DNA from: JAIOIW01 sp050304175
Lineage (GTDB): Bacteria > Pseudomonadota > Alphaproteobacteria > Rhizobiales > Rhizobiaceae
Reading direction: 5' to 3'
DNA: 46,381 nucleotides
NCBI GenBank assembly: GCA_050304175.1
Contig: JBNLDE010000220.1
Location: 1 to 46,381, forward strand
The notes below the pieces were generated by a model. It was not told the origin of the DNA and made no database searches. It saw nothing but the letters and a program-made list of their open reading frames with translations. The position numbers and the translations under genes were made by a program. Positions 23,275 to 32,217 of the stretch are shown here, one piece after another (the first letter of the stretch is position 1; each line of letters opens with the position of its first letter).

Positions 23275-24837
23275 TCACTCCCACTCGATCGTGCCGGGCG
23301 GCTTGGATGTGACGTCGTAGACGACGCGGTTGACGCCGCGAACCTCGTTGATGATGCGCGTGGCGGCGGCGCCGAGGAAATCCATGTCGAAATGGAAGAA
23401 GTCGGCGGTCATGCCGTCGACGGATGTCACCGCGCGCAGCGCGCAGACGAACTCATAGGTGCGGCCGTCGCCCATGACACCGACGGTCTGGACCGGCAAC
23501 AGCACCGCGAAGGCCTGCCAGATGGCGTCATAGAGCCCGGCCTTGCGGATCTCGTCGAGATAGATCGCGTCGGCCTCGCGCAGGATGTCGAGCTTGTCGC
23601 GGGTGACACCGCCGGGGCAGCGAATGGCCAGGCCCGGGCCGGGGAACGGGTGGCGACCGATAAAGTGCTCCGGCAGGCCGAGTTCCTTGCCGAGCGCGCG
23701 GACCTCGTCCTTGAACAGTTCGCGCAGCGGCTCGACCAGCTTCATGTTCATGCGCTCGGGCAAGCCGCCGACATTGTGGTGGATCTTGATGGTGACCGAC
23801 GGACCGCCGGTGAACGAGACGCTTTCGATGACGTCGGGATAGAGCGTGCCCTGGGCGAGGAAGTCGGCGCCGCCGAGCTTCTTGGCCTCGGCCTCGAACA
23901 CCTCGATGAACAGCTTGCCGATGGTCTTGCGCTTCACCTCCGGATCGGCCTCGCCCTCGAGCGCGCCGATAAAGGTGTCGGCGGCGTCCACATGGACGAG
24001 CGGGATGTTGTAGTGCTCGCGGAACATGGCGACGACGTCGGCCGCCTCGTTCTTGCGCATCAGTCCGTGGTCGACGAGGATGCAGGTGAGTTGATCGCCG
24101 ATCGCCTCGTGGATCAGCAGCGCGGCGACAGAGGAATCGACGCCACCAGACAGGCCGCAGATGACACGGCCGTCGCCGACCTGCTCGCGGATCGCGGCGA
24201 TCGCCTGGTCCTTGTAGGCGGCCATGGACCAGTCGCCCCTCAGCCCGGCAACCTTGTGAACGAAGTTCGACAACAGCTTCGCGCCGTCGGGCGTGTGAAC
24301 CACCTCGGGGTGGAACATCAGGCCATAGGCCTTGCGCTCCGTGTTGCCGAAGACGGCATAGGGAGCGCCGGCCGACCGGGCGAAGACCTCGAAACCGTCC
24401 GGCAGTGCGATGACACGGTCGCCGTGACTCATCCAGACCTGGTGCCGGTCCCCGGGCGACCAGATCCCCTCGAACAGCGGATTGTCCTTGACGACCTCGA
24501 CATAGGCGCGACCGAACTCCCGGTGATCGGACCCCTCGGCCTGACCGCCCATCTGCACGCACATGGTCATCTGCCCATAGCAGATGCCGAGCAGGGGCAG
24601 GCCGGAATCGAAAACGACCTGGGGGGCTCGCGGGCTCCCGGTCTCGGTGGTCGATGCCGGGCCGCCGGACAGGATCACCGCCTTCGGTTTCAGGCGGTTG
24701 AACCCTTCCTCGGCGGACTGGAACGGAACGATCTCGCAGTAGACACCGGCCTCGCGCACCCGCCGGGCGATCAGCTGGGTGACCTGCGAGCCGAAGTCGA
24801 TGATGAGGACTGTGTCGGGATGTGCGGTGTGTGTCAT
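23275..24837 (-). CDS. guaA: GMP synthase (glutamine-hydrolysing)
   Basis: 520 residues, full length. The class I glutamine amidotransferase domain has the triad C86 (LLGICYGQMT), H176 and E178 (GLMFHPEVVHT). The ATP-pyrophosphatase domain carries the P-loop CGLSGGVDSSVAAL (227-240). The C-terminal dimerisation domain has HPFPGPGLAIR and ends DVTSKPPGTIEWE. It converts XMP to GMP in purine synthesis, next after guaB, which also lies in this window at 37999. A 121-bp leader upstream has several palindromic stretches (24896-24929). Confidence 0.97.
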   Translation of the reverse strand: MTHTAHPDTVLIIDFGSQVTQLIARRVREAGVYCEIVPFQSAEEGFNRLKPKAVILSGGPASTTETGSPRAPQVVFDSGLPLLGICYGQMTMCVQMGGQAEGSDHREFGRAYVEVVKDNPLFEGIWSPGDRHQVWMSHGDRVIALPDGFEVFARSAGAPYAVFGNTERKAYGLMFHPEVVHTPDGAKLLSNFVHKVAGLRGDWSMAAYKDQAIAAIREQVGDGRVICGLSGGVDSSVAALLIHEAIGDQLTCILVDHGLMRKNEAADVVAMFREHYNIPLVHVDAADTFIGALEGEADPEVKRKTIGKLFIEVFEAEAKKLGGADFLAQGTLYPDVIESVSFTGGPSVTIKIHHNVGGLPERMNMKLVEPLRELFKDEVRALGKELGLPEHFIGRHPFPGPGLAIRCPGGVTRDKLDILREADAIYLDEIRKAGLYDAIWQAFAVLLPVQTVGVMGDGRTYEFVCALRAVTSVDGMTADFFHFDMDFLGAAATRIINEVRGVNRVVYDVTSKPPGTIEWE

Positions 24838-24895
24838 GTGCAGCGTTTAGTGAAAAAGATGAGTCGGCGCAACGGCTTGGCGCGCGATGTTTGCA

Positions 24896-24929
24896 ACGTG
24901 ATTCACGTCGTTGAAGTTGGCGTTCAACG
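24896..24929. promoter_or_regulatory. Two adjoining palindromes in the guaA leader
   Basis: ACGTGA-T-TCACGT (24896-24908) is a perfect hyphenated palindrome, followed at once by CGTTGAA (24909-24915) and its exact inverse TTCAACG (24923-24929) seven bases on. They lie 60-90 bp upstream of the guaA start. They could be operator sites or an RNA stem in the leader. I recognise no named purine motif. Confidence 0.35.
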
Positions 24930-24958
24930 CGTTGACAAACCGATTCAACACCGCGCCC

Positions 24959-25606
24959 CTAAACCGGGTCGTCGAGCAGACCGTCGTTAATCGCCCGCTC
25001 GAGCTTGTCCACGGCCTGGGCCAGCTTCTCGTCGATGACATGAAGGTATTCGGTCCAGTCGCCGATATGGGTCAGTTCGTCGGTGCCGTCGGAAATGCCG
25101 CGCAATCCGACCAGCGGCAGGGAGAAGGCCATGCAGGCGCGCAGGACGGCGTAAGTTTCCATGTCGACCATGTCGGCCTGGATTGCATCATAGGCAGCGC
25201 CCGAGACGATCGCCCCGCCGGTCGAGATCGTCGCTTCACGAATGCCCTGTACACGCAGCGGCAGCTCGACGGTCGCAGGCAGATCGAGGAAGGGCGTCAC
25301 CCCCTTGTCGAAGCCAAGCGCGCTCGCATCCATGTCGCGATAACTCGCCGCGATGACCTGATAGATGCCGGTATGTTCCAGCGTCCTCGATCCGGCCGAG
25401 CCGATCGAAACGACCAGATCGGGCAGCGTGTCTTTCGACTCCATCCGGGCCAGCGCGATGCCGAGCCGCGTCCCCGCCTCGACCGGACCGACACCTGTCA
25501 CCAGCGGCGTGAACCGCTCTTCCAGATGCGGACCGTATTCGGGATCGGCGGCCATGACGTAGAGAACGCGTTTGCCGGCGACAGGCTTGAGCAGGCGGAC
25601 AGGCAT
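24959..25606 (-). CDS. mtnN: 5'-methylthioadenosine/S-adenosylhomocysteine nucleosidase-like phosphorylase-family protein
   Basis: 215 residues from ATG 25606. The PNP_UDP_1 fold is visible: GVGPVEAGTRLGIAL, VVSIGSAGSRTLEHTGIYQV and the substrate segment ADMVDMETYAVLRACM with the conserved ME of the MTA/SAH nucleosidase ribose site. The catalytic loop GLRGISDGTDE has the SD pair with the general-acid Asp. It is a little shorter than typical MtnN (about 230). It would hydrolyse MTA or SAH to adenine and a thio-sugar. It starts 4 bp after the thioesterase gene, so the two form one unit. Confidence 0.85.
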   Translation of the reverse strand: MPVRLLKPVAGKRVLYVMAADPEYGPHLEERFTPLVTGVGPVEAGTRLGIALARMESKDTLPDLVVSIGSAGSRTLEHTGIYQVIAASYRDMDASALGFDKGVTPFLDLPATVELPLRVQGIREATISTGGAIVSGAAYDAIQADMVDMETYAVLRACMAFSLPLVGLRGISDGTDELTHIGDWTEYLHVIDEKLAQAVDKLERAINDGLLDDPV

Positions 25607-25610
25607 CCCG

Positions 25611-26069
25611 CTAGTCCTTCACCTTGTCGTTGCCGACAACGGCCATCATGGTCGCCGTCATGGTGGCGATCATCGCCGCCTCGCCGTCGGAATCGACGGC
25701 GTAGGCCCGCCCGTCGGTGACCAGGATCGTGCGCCCGGGCTTGGTGACCTCGCCACGGAAGATGAACCGTTCGCCGCTGCCAGGCGCCAGCAAATTGGTC
25801 TTGAATTCGATCGTCAAGACGCCGGCATCGGCCGGCATCATGGACAGGGCGGCAAATCCGCAGGCCGAGTCGAGCGCCGCCGACACGACGCCCGCGTGCA
25901 GAAATCCGTGCTGCTGGGTAAGCGCCTCGGCGAATGGCATTTCGAGCTCGATCATGCCGGGGTTGACACGGGTCAGGGTGGCGCCAAGCGTGCGCATGAA
26001 CTCCTGACGGGCGAAGCTGGTCCGCACGCGGTCCTCGTAATTGGGGTCGATATCGCGTGCTGCTTTCAT
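25611..26069 (-). CDS. PaaI-type hotdog-fold thioesterase
   Basis: 152 residues. The motif QHGFLHAGVVSAALDSACGFAAL is the hotdog long helix with the catalytic Asp, flanked by strands VLTIEFKTNLLAPGSGERF and a MIATMTATMM C-terminus. PaaI-like enzymes hydrolyse acyl- or aryl-CoA esters in the cytosol. It lies upstream of the nucleosidase gene with a 4-bp gap. The substrate is unknown. Confidence 0.85.
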   Translation of the reverse strand: MKAARDIDPNYEDRVRTSFARQEFMRTLGATLTRVNPGMIELEMPFAEALTQQHGFLHAGVVSAALDSACGFAALSMMPADAGVLTIEFKTNLLAPGSGERFIFRGEVTKPGRTILVTDGRAYAVDSDGEAAMIATMTATMMAVVGNDKVKD

Positions 26070-26152
26070 CTGCTCTCATGTCCCGCCAAGTCGAGGGACT
26101 ATGGCAAAGCATGTTGTGCAGTGCAATATCAAACCAGAGTGGCAGGCGCCGG

Positions 26153-26602
26153 TCAGTTCAGGACGTACAGGGATACATTCAGGATGGTCGCGAACGACAC
26201 CCAGGCAAGGTAGGGAACGAACAGCCAGGCGGATATCCGGTCGCGGTTCCAGCTCACGGCGATGAACGCGACAATCAGCAGCAGCAGCAACAGGATTATC
26301 GCCAGTGCGAGACCGATCGACTGCACGGAAAAGAACGCCGGCGACCAGACAAAATTGACCGCAAGCTGACCGAACCAGATCTGCATCGCCGGACCTTCGA
26401 ACCGGCGTTCCCAGGTCCGCCAGCCGGCGACCGCGATCATCACGTAGAGCGTCGTCCAGACCGGTCCGAAAATCCAGTTCGGCGGATTGAACGACGGTTT
26501 GACCAGGGCCGCATACCATTCGCCAGGCAGGTTGTAGACGCCGATCAGGGAACCGCCGCCGACCGTGAACAGGATAAAAAGCGCGAGCGTGACATATCTC
26601 AT
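26153..26602 (-). CDS. tspO: TspO/MBR family tryptophan-rich sensory protein
   Basis: 149 residues, five membrane spans. Family signatures are clear: GEWYAALVKPSFNPPNWIFGPVWTTLYVMIAVAGW in its two parts, the conserved NFVWSPAFF and the terminal PYLAWVSFATILN with the aromatic cluster of the cholesterol/porphyrin site. TspO of alphaproteobacteria binds tetrapyrroles and influences photosynthetic and oxidative-stress gene expression. It is a single gene, 83 bp upstream of the thioesterase gene on the same strand. Confidence 0.93.
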   Translation of the reverse strand: MRYVTLALFILFTVGGGSLIGVYNLPGEWYAALVKPSFNPPNWIFGPVWTTLYVMIAVAGWRTWERRFEGPAMQIWFGQLAVNFVWSPAFFSVQSIGLALAIILLLLLLIVAFIAVSWNRDRISAWLFVPYLAWVSFATILNVSLYVLN

Positions 26603-26747
26603 GGGCCAACAATTGGATCGCGGCCGGCGCCGGTCAAGTCATTCGCCATTTTGACAGACGATCCCTGTCGAGTTTCAGACCCGCAGGCCGTCATGGCGCG
26701 CCGCCTCACCGGCGATTCGGACGTCGATCGCCCGGTCAAGTCACCTG

Positions 26748-27332
26748 CTAGCCGCAATAGTTGCAGTTCGAATAGCTGGAGCAATCGAAGTCGGTGCCGT
26801 CGTAGCAGGTGCAATCGCAATGATTGAGATAGGGATAGCCCTGCGGGCAGCAAACCTGGCCGGTGGTGCCGCAGAAATTCGTTATGCAGTCGTGCCAGCC
26901 CGCACCGCAATCGCCACAGGCCGCAACCGCCCGCCGCGGATAGCCGACCGAAGCCAAGCCAGCGACGAGAGCACCGCGCGCGAACAGGCTGACCGCCTGG
27001 CGCCGGTTGAGCGTATCTTCGAGCGGCTGCCCAGCGACCAGGGGCGGCGCGTTATGCATCCCCTGACGCTCACGCCATGACCGTGCAAAGTTTCGCCCAG
27101 CCGCAACCTGGCGCCCGGCAAAGAAGCCGATATGGGTCAGTGTCAACGCCGTCAATCCCGTGGCGAGGAGCAGTGTCGCGTCATGGACGGCGGTTGCAAT
27201 CGGCAGCCAGGACAAGGCCCACAGGGCAGCCCACGCCGCAAACGCGCAGCGCAATGCGATCCGCATGCACCTGGCGCACTTGCCGAACCTGTTTCCAAAA
27301 AAATTCACGAACCACGTACGAAAACGTCTCAT
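26748..27332 (-). CDS. Unrecognised membrane protein with a cysteine-rich C-terminal domain
   Basis: 194 residues from ATG 27332, selected because GGAGG is seven bases upstream (ATG 27338 is only one base from it). Two hydrophobic spans follow a basic, cysteine-containing N-terminus (CARCMRIALRC, then LLLATGLTALTLTHIGFFAG). After a polar linker a twin-arginine-like third segment (NRRQAVSLFARGALVAGLAS) leads to a tail beginning AACGDCGAGWHDC. The tail has 12 cysteines in under 60 residues, one Trp, and ends NCNYCG. An even cysteine count suggests six disulfides outside the cytoplasm. I do not recognise the family; a distant likeness to the disulfide-dense methylamine dehydrogenase light chain is only in composition. 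It is a single gene with its own upstream region. Confidence 0.75.
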   Translation of the reverse strand: MRRFRTWFVNFFGNRFGKCARCMRIALRCAFAAWAALWALSWLPIATAVHDATLLLATGLTALTLTHIGFFAGRQVAAGRNFARSWRERQGMHNAPPLVAGQPLEDTLNRRQAVSLFARGALVAGLASVGYPRRAVAACGDCGAGWHDCITNFCGTTGQVCCPQGYPYLNHCDCTCYDGTDFDCSSYSNCNYCG

Positions 27333-27509
27333 TTTCATGCCTCCCGTTTCGAACGCGCCGCTTTTCTCCCCGTTGTCGATCAGTCGAACCACATTGGCCG
27401 ATTGGATGCTACGCCTGAATCCGTTGGCTTAGAACCAAAATCTGATACGGCCCGGCGACAGCCCGGCTCGCAACGGGAAACGGAGGTGCCGTGAAGGCGC
27501 GCCTTTCGG

Positions 27510-28799
27510 TTAGGCGGAACGTTGCATGGCTGCAAAAAAGAACCCGTCGGTACCGGTTCTCGCCGGCGTCAGCCAGATGCCGCCATTGTCGTCGACGCGT
27601 GCCTTTTCGGTCACCGCCGGCAGGGATTTTTCGAGCATGGCCGAGCCGTCCGACTGCTCAAAACCGCCGGTTCGTTCCAGAAAGGCCGTGATCTGGGCGT
27701 TGTTCTCTTCCGGGAAGACCGAACAGGTGATGTACACGAGTTGCCCGCCCGGCTTGACGAACGAGGACGCGGCATCGAGCACGTCCCGCTGCTCGGCAAG
27801 CCGTGTCTGAAGAGCCTGTTCGCTCAGCCGCCACTTGGCATCGGGCCGCCGCCGCCACGTGCCCGAACCCGTGCATGGCGCATCGACCACAACGACATCG
27901 AAGCTGCCCGCCAGCGCAGACAGGTCGCCGCCCGCCTCGTGAACCTGGACATTACGGGTGCCGGCGCGTTTCAATCGCTCGAAGATCGGGGCCAGCCTGT
28001 TCTTGTCGGCGTCATAGGCGTGGACCTGTCCGCGGTTTTCCATCGCTGCCGCGATTGCCAGCGTCTTGCCGCCCGCCCCGGCGCAATAGTCGAACACCTG
28101 CGCGCCGCCCTCGGGTGCGGCGAGATGAGCGACAATCTGCGAACCCTCGTCCTGCACCTCGAACCAGCCTTTCTGGAACGACGGTTCGGCCGTCACATTG
28201 GGATGGCGGCCAAACCCGTCGACGGGCGGGATGCGAATGCCGTGCGGCGCCAGTTCGGCGGGACGGGCACCGGCCCGCGCCAGCGCCTTGACCACCTTGT
28301 CGCGGGACGCCTTCAGCGTGTTGACGCGCAGGTCGAGCGGCGGCCGGGCGGCCAGCGCCCTGCCCTCCCCGATCCAGTCGTCGCCGAAGGCCTGCTCCAG
28401 CATCGGCGCGCACCAGTCGGGGCACTCGGCGCGGACGTGATCGGGCGCCGCGCCGATGTCGTGCGCCGACCAGGCCGCCTGCTCAGCTTCGCTCGGCGCT
28501 TCGGGCGCGAAACGATCGCCTTCCAGCGCGCCGCGAATGCCGTCGAAATCCATCGCGAAGCCGGCAAGCAGGGCGCCCAGCGCCTGCGCGCGGCCGGTGT
28601 CTTCGCCAAATCGCCAGCATGTGGACGCCTTCAGGCGCAACGCGTCGTAGACGATGTTGCCGATTGCCGCGCGATCGCCCGAACCGGCGAAGCGGTGCGA
28701 GATCCCCCAGTCCTTGAGGGCCTCGGCGGCGGGACGATGGCGTGTTTCGATATCGTCGAGAATTTCGATGGCTGCGGCCAGCCGTCCGCCGAGGCGCAT
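27510..28799 (-). CDS. rsmB: RsmB/NOP2/Sun-family RNA (cytosine-5) methyltransferase
   Basis: 429 residues, ATG 28799 with GGAG seven bases upstream. SAM-binding motif VFDYCAGAGGKTLAIAA, and the two cysteines of m5C methyltransferases in VVVDAPCTGSGTWRRRPD (catalytic helper) and VYITCSVFPEENN (nucleophile motif), are present. The N-terminal region is a PUA/NusB-like RNA-binding part of about 130 residues. Methylates a cytosine of 16S rRNA or a related RNA. It is followed by the terminator-bearing end of katG, so it is transcribed separately. Confidence 0.88.
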   Translation of the reverse strand: MRLGGRLAAAIEILDDIETRHRPAAEALKDWGISHRFAGSGDRAAIGNIVYDALRLKASTCWRFGEDTGRAQALGALLAGFAMDFDGIRGALEGDRFAPEAPSEAEQAAWSAHDIGAAPDHVRAECPDWCAPMLEQAFGDDWIGEGRALAARPPLDLRVNTLKASRDKVVKALARAGARPAELAPHGIRIPPVDGFGRHPNVTAEPSFQKGWFEVQDEGSQIVAHLAAPEGGAQVFDYCAGAGGKTLAIAAAMENRGQVHAYDADKNRLAPIFERLKRAGTRNVQVHEAGGDLSALAGSFDVVVVDAPCTGSGTWRRRPDAKWRLSEQALQTRLAEQRDVLDAASSFVKPGGQLVYITCSVFPEENNAQITAFLERTGGFEQSDGSAMLEKSLPAVTEKARVDDNGGIWLTPARTGTDGFFFAAMQRSA

Positions 28800-28871
28800 G
28801 GTCAGTCTCCAATTGATGGCGCTGTGTATGGAGACTTGGAGCCTTTTGCAAGGAAGGCTTTGGACAGCGTG

Positions 28872-28899
28872 AAAAAGCCGGGGCGTCGCCGCCCCGGCT
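28872..28899 (-). terminator. Rho-independent terminator of katG
   Basis: On the minus strand AGCCGGGGCG pairs over ten bases with CGCCCCGGCT around a GCGA tetraloop and is followed directly by a run of T (the As at 28872-28876). It lies 27 bp past the katG stop codon and upstream of the rsmB start. It is the clearest intrinsic terminator of the window. Confidence 0.9.
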
Positions 28900-28925
28900 C
28901 GTTTCGTGATAGGCTTGCGCCTTGA

Positions 28926-31115
28926 TCAGGCGAGGTCGAAGCGGTCGGCCTCCATCACCTTCGTCCAGGCGGCGACGAAATCGTCGACGAACTTCTGCTT
29001 CGCGTCGTCCTGGGCATAGACCTCGGCCAGCGCCCGGAGCTGGGAGTTGGAGCCGAAGACGAGATCGACGCGGGTGCCGGTCCACTTGACCTTGCCGGTC
29101 TTGCGGTCGCGGCCCTCGAACTCGTCGGCGTCGGCGCTCACCGGCGTCCACTTGGTCGACATGTCGACCAGGTTGACGAAGAAGTCGTTGGTGAGCTGTC
29201 CCGGGCGATCGGTGAAGACGCCATGGGTGCTGCCGCCGAAGTTGTTGCCGAGAACGCGAAGGCCACCGACCAGAACCGTCATTTCCGGCGCGGTGAGGGT
29301 GAGAAGCTGGGCCTTGTCGACCAGCATTTCTTCGGCCGGAACGGTGAACTTCGTGCGTGCATAGTTGCGGAAACCGTCGGCTTCCGGCTCGAGCACCTCG
29401 AAGCTGGCCGCATCGGTCTGCTCCTCGGTGGCGTCGCCGCGCCCGGTGCTGACAGGTACCGTCACGTCGAAGCCGGCATCCCTGGCGGCCTTCTCGACGG
29501 CAGCAGCGCCGCCGAGCACGATCAGGTCGGCCATCGACACGGAACCGTGGTCCTTCGCGATGCCTTCGAGCACGGCCAGCACCCTGGAAAGCTGTTCGGG
29601 CTGGTTGACCGTCCAGGACTTCTGCGGCGCAAGGCGGATGCGCGCGCCATTGGCGCCGCCGCGCTTGTCGGAGCCGCGGAAGGTCGAGGCCGAGGCCCAG
29701 GCCGTCTGCACCAACTCCGGCACGCTGAGGCCGGAGGCGAGGATCTTCGCCTTGAGGTCGGCCACGTCGGCGTCGCCAAGCGCGGTCCCGGCAGGGATCG
29801 GATCCTGCCAGATCAGGTCCTCGTCCGGCACTTCCTTGCCGAGGTAACGCGCCTTCGGCCCCATGTCGCGGTGGGTGAGCTTGAACCAGGCGCGGGCGAA
29901 GGCGTCGGCGAACTGGTCGGGGTTTTCGTGGAACCTCTTCGAGATCGGACCGTAGATCGGATCCATCCGCATCGCCATGTCCGCGGTGGTCATGATCGTC
30001 GGGACCTTTTTCGACGGATCATGGGCCGCCGGCGCCATGTCCTTTTCGTCGGGGTTGACCGGGGTCCATTGATAGGCTCCGGCAGGGCTCTTCTCGAGGT
30101 TCCAGTCATAGCCGAACAGGATGTCGAAATAACCGTTGTCCCACTTGGTCGGGTTGGCGGTCCAGGCGCCTTCGATGCCCGAAGTGATGGTGTCATCGCC
30201 GTGGCCCGAGCCGTAGCTCGATATCCAGCCGAAGCCCATCTCCTCAATCGGCGCGCCTTCGGGCTCGGGCCCGACCAGCGCGGCATCGCCGGCGCCATGG
30301 GTTTTACCGAACGTGTGCCCACCGGCGGTGAGCGCCACGGTCTCCTCGTCGTTCATCGCCATGCGCGCGAATGTCTCGCGAACGTCGCGGCCCGAAGCGA
30401 GAATGTTGGGCTCGCCGTCCGGCCCTTGCGGGTTCACGTAGATGAGGCCCATCTGCACCGCGGCGAGCGGGTTCGCGAGATCGCGGTCGCCCGAGTAACG
30501 GCTGCCTTCCGCCTTGCTGTCGGCAAGCCATTCCGCCTCGGCGCCCCAGTAGATGTCTTCTTCGGGCGCCCAGATATCTTCGCGGCCGCCGCCGAAACCG
30601 AAGGTCTTGAACCCCATCGATTCCATCGCGACGTTGCCGGCCAGGACCAGCAGGTCGGCCCAGGAGATCGAGTTGCCGTATTTCTGCTTGATCGGCCAGA
30701 GCAGCCGGCGGGCCTTGTCGAGGTTGCCGTTGTCCGGCCAGGAGTTGAGCGGCGCAAATCGCTGGTTGCCGGTCGAAGCGCCGCCGCGGCCGTCGGCCGT
30801 GCGGTAGGTGCCGGCCGCGTGCCAGGCCATGCGAATGAAGAGGCCGCCATAGTGACCGTAGTCGGCCGGCCACCAGTCCTGACTGTCGGTCATCAGCGCG
30901 GTGAGGTCCTTCTTCACCGCGTCGAGATCGAGCTTCTTGAATTCCTCGGCATAGTTGAAATCCTCGCCCATCGGATCGGATTTCCGGTCATGCTGGTGGA
31001 GCACCTTCAGGTTCAGCTGGTTGGGCCACCAGTCGCGGTTCGAGCGCATGCTCATATTCGTCACGCCATGCGCCACCGGGCACAGGCCCGAATTCTTGTC
31101 AGTCTTTGCGTCCAT
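28926..31115 (-). CDS. katG: Catalase-peroxidase
   Basis: 729 residues from ATG 31115, with GGGAG six bases upstream. The N-terminal haem domain has the distal site RMAWHAAGTYR (R95, W98, H99) and the proximal histidine segment VALTAGGHTFGKTHGAGD. The haemless C-terminal copy follows from about residue 430. It breaks down hydrogen peroxide in the cytosol. It is divergent from oxyR across a 154-bp AT-rich region, the normal arrangement for peroxide-inducible katG, and ends in an intrinsic terminator. Confidence 0.97.
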   Translation of the reverse strand: MDAKTDKNSGLCPVAHGVTNMSMRSNRDWWPNQLNLKVLHQHDRKSDPMGEDFNYAEEFKKLDLDAVKKDLTALMTDSQDWWPADYGHYGGLFIRMAWHAAGTYRTADGRGGASTGNQRFAPLNSWPDNGNLDKARRLLWPIKQKYGNSISWADLLVLAGNVAMESMGFKTFGFGGGREDIWAPEEDIYWGAEAEWLADSKAEGSRYSGDRDLANPLAAVQMGLIYVNPQGPDGEPNILASGRDVRETFARMAMNDEETVALTAGGHTFGKTHGAGDAALVGPEPEGAPIEEMGFGWISSYGSGHGDDTITSGIEGAWTANPTKWDNGYFDILFGYDWNLEKSPAGAYQWTPVNPDEKDMAPAAHDPSKKVPTIMTTADMAMRMDPIYGPISKRFHENPDQFADAFARAWFKLTHRDMGPKARYLGKEVPDEDLIWQDPIPAGTALGDADVADLKAKILASGLSVPELVQTAWASASTFRGSDKRGGANGARIRLAPQKSWTVNQPEQLSRVLAVLEGIAKDHGSVSMADLIVLGGAAAVEKAARDAGFDVTVPVSTGRGDATEEQTDAASFEVLEPEADGFRNYARTKFTVPAEEMLVDKAQLLTLTAPEMTVLVGGLRVLGNNFGGSTHGVFTDRPGQLTNDFFVNLVDMSTKWTPVSADADEFEGRDRKTGKVKWTGTRVDLVFGSNSQLRALAEVYAQDDAKQKFVDDFVAAWTKVMEADRFDLA

Positions 31116-31247
31116 TACATACTCCCTGGCTGAATTCATTTCGACGCCGGTCGCCATGTGCGCCGGACCGTCCCTCCGGATGCATCTTGATTGTGCTTGG
31201 GTGAAAGGAGACGCTGATTTTCCGATAAATGCAAATTGTCTTTTCTT

Positions 31248-31274
31248 CTATTTTTGATAATCATAGGTTATGAT
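31248..31274. promoter_or_regulatory. OxyR-type binding region between katG and oxyR
   Basis: CTAT (31248-31251) and ATAG (31263-31266) flank 11 bases, giving a LysR-type T-N11-A arrangement. The exact inverse pair ATCATA (31260-31265) / TATGAT (31269-31274) overlaps it. The block sits on the oxyR start codon and about 135 bp upstream of katG, within the most AT-rich stretch of the intergenic region. CTAT/ATAG blocks are the core of OxyR sites in E. coli. Confidence 0.5.
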
Positions 31275-32217
31275 AAGTGTCACTATTCGCCAAATGACCT
31301 ACTTCGAGGCGCTGGCCGAAACCATGCATTTCGGAAAGGCCGCGAACCTGGCCAACGTGACCCAGCCGGCGCTCTCCGCGCAGATCGCGGAAATGGAAGC
31401 CCGGCTCGGCTGCCAGTTGTTCGAGCGGACGGGCCGGCGGGTCCGGTTGAGCCCGCAGGGCGAGGCCCTCAAACCGCGCATCACGCGCATCCTGAACGAA
31501 ATGCGCGAACTCGAAGCGATCGCCCGCCGGGGGCCCGGCGTGCTGGAGGGCCGGTTCCGTCTCGGCATTATCCCGACGGTCGCGCCCTACCTGCTGCCGG
31601 GCCTACTCGGCGACCTCAAGCGGCGCTTTCCCCGGCTCAATCTGGAAATCCGCGAGGCGGTGACCGGGACGCTGATCGATGAGACCGCGAGCGGCTCCCT
31701 CGACGCCATGCTGGCCGCCGATCCGCTGGACCATCCGGCGCTGGAATCGCATGCCCTGTTTGAAGACCGGTTCTACCTGGCGGCTCCGAGCGACGATCCC
31801 GATTTCATCACACCGCCGGTGCCGCCCGAAAGCCCGCATCTGGAGCGGCTGCTGCTGCTCGACGAAGGCCATTGCCTGCGCGACCAAGCGCTGGCTGTCT
31901 GCGGCGAGGCCCGGCCGGTGAACATGTCGAACTACGGCGCGACCAGCCTCGGCACGCTGTTGCAGATGGTCGCGCACGGGATCGGCATCACGCTGATCCC
32001 GGAGATGGCCGTCGCCGCTGAAAGCGCCCGCTCCGATCTCAAGATCGTGCCGTTCACCGACCCGCAACCGTCGCGGACGATCTGCCTGGCCTGGCGGCGC
32101 AACGGATTGCGCGCCAAGGAATGCGTGCTTCTGGCACAGGTCATGCAGGACGGACGGGACATGGCCGCCGCGCGAGACGCGGTCATGCCGCGCGCGGAGC
32201 CGGTCTTTTCAGGTTGA
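31270..32217 (+). CDS. oxyR: Hydrogen-peroxide-sensing LysR regulator OxyR
   Basis: 315 residues from ATG 31270. An N-terminal LysR helix-turn-helix (FGKAANLANVTQPALSAQIAEMEARLG, about 21-47, in two helices) is followed by the effector domain. The redox pair C202 and C211 lies in DEGHCLRDQALAVCGEA, closely matching the E. coli Cys199-Cys208 loop. Oxidation to a disulfide activates it. It has no clear Shine-Dalgarno, and the start codon lies in a palindrome, which suits tight autoregulation. Its last 35 bases overlap the convergent DMT gene. Confidence 0.93.
   Translation: MISVTIRQMTYFEALAETMHFGKAANLANVTQPALSAQIAEMEARLGCQLFERTGRRVRLSPQGEALKPRITRILNEMRELEAIARRGPGVLEGRFRLGIIPTVAPYLLPGLLGDLKRRFPRLNLEIREAVTGTLIDETASGSLDAMLAADPLDHPALESHALFEDRFYLAAPSDDPDFITPPVPPESPHLERLLLLDEGHCLRDQALAVCGEARPVNMSNYGATSLGTLLQMVAHGIGITLIPEMAVAAESARSDLKIVPFTDPQPSRTICLAWRRNGLRAKECVLLAQVMQDGRDMAAARDAVMPRAEPVFSG

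Noticed and set aside
23392..24990. 532-codon plus-strand frame opposite guaA
   Set aside because: Shadow of the fully conserved GMP synthase gene; no independent motif.
29223..31133. 636-codon plus-strand frame opposite katG
   Set aside because: KatG on the other strand is certain; the frame is a codon-bias shadow.
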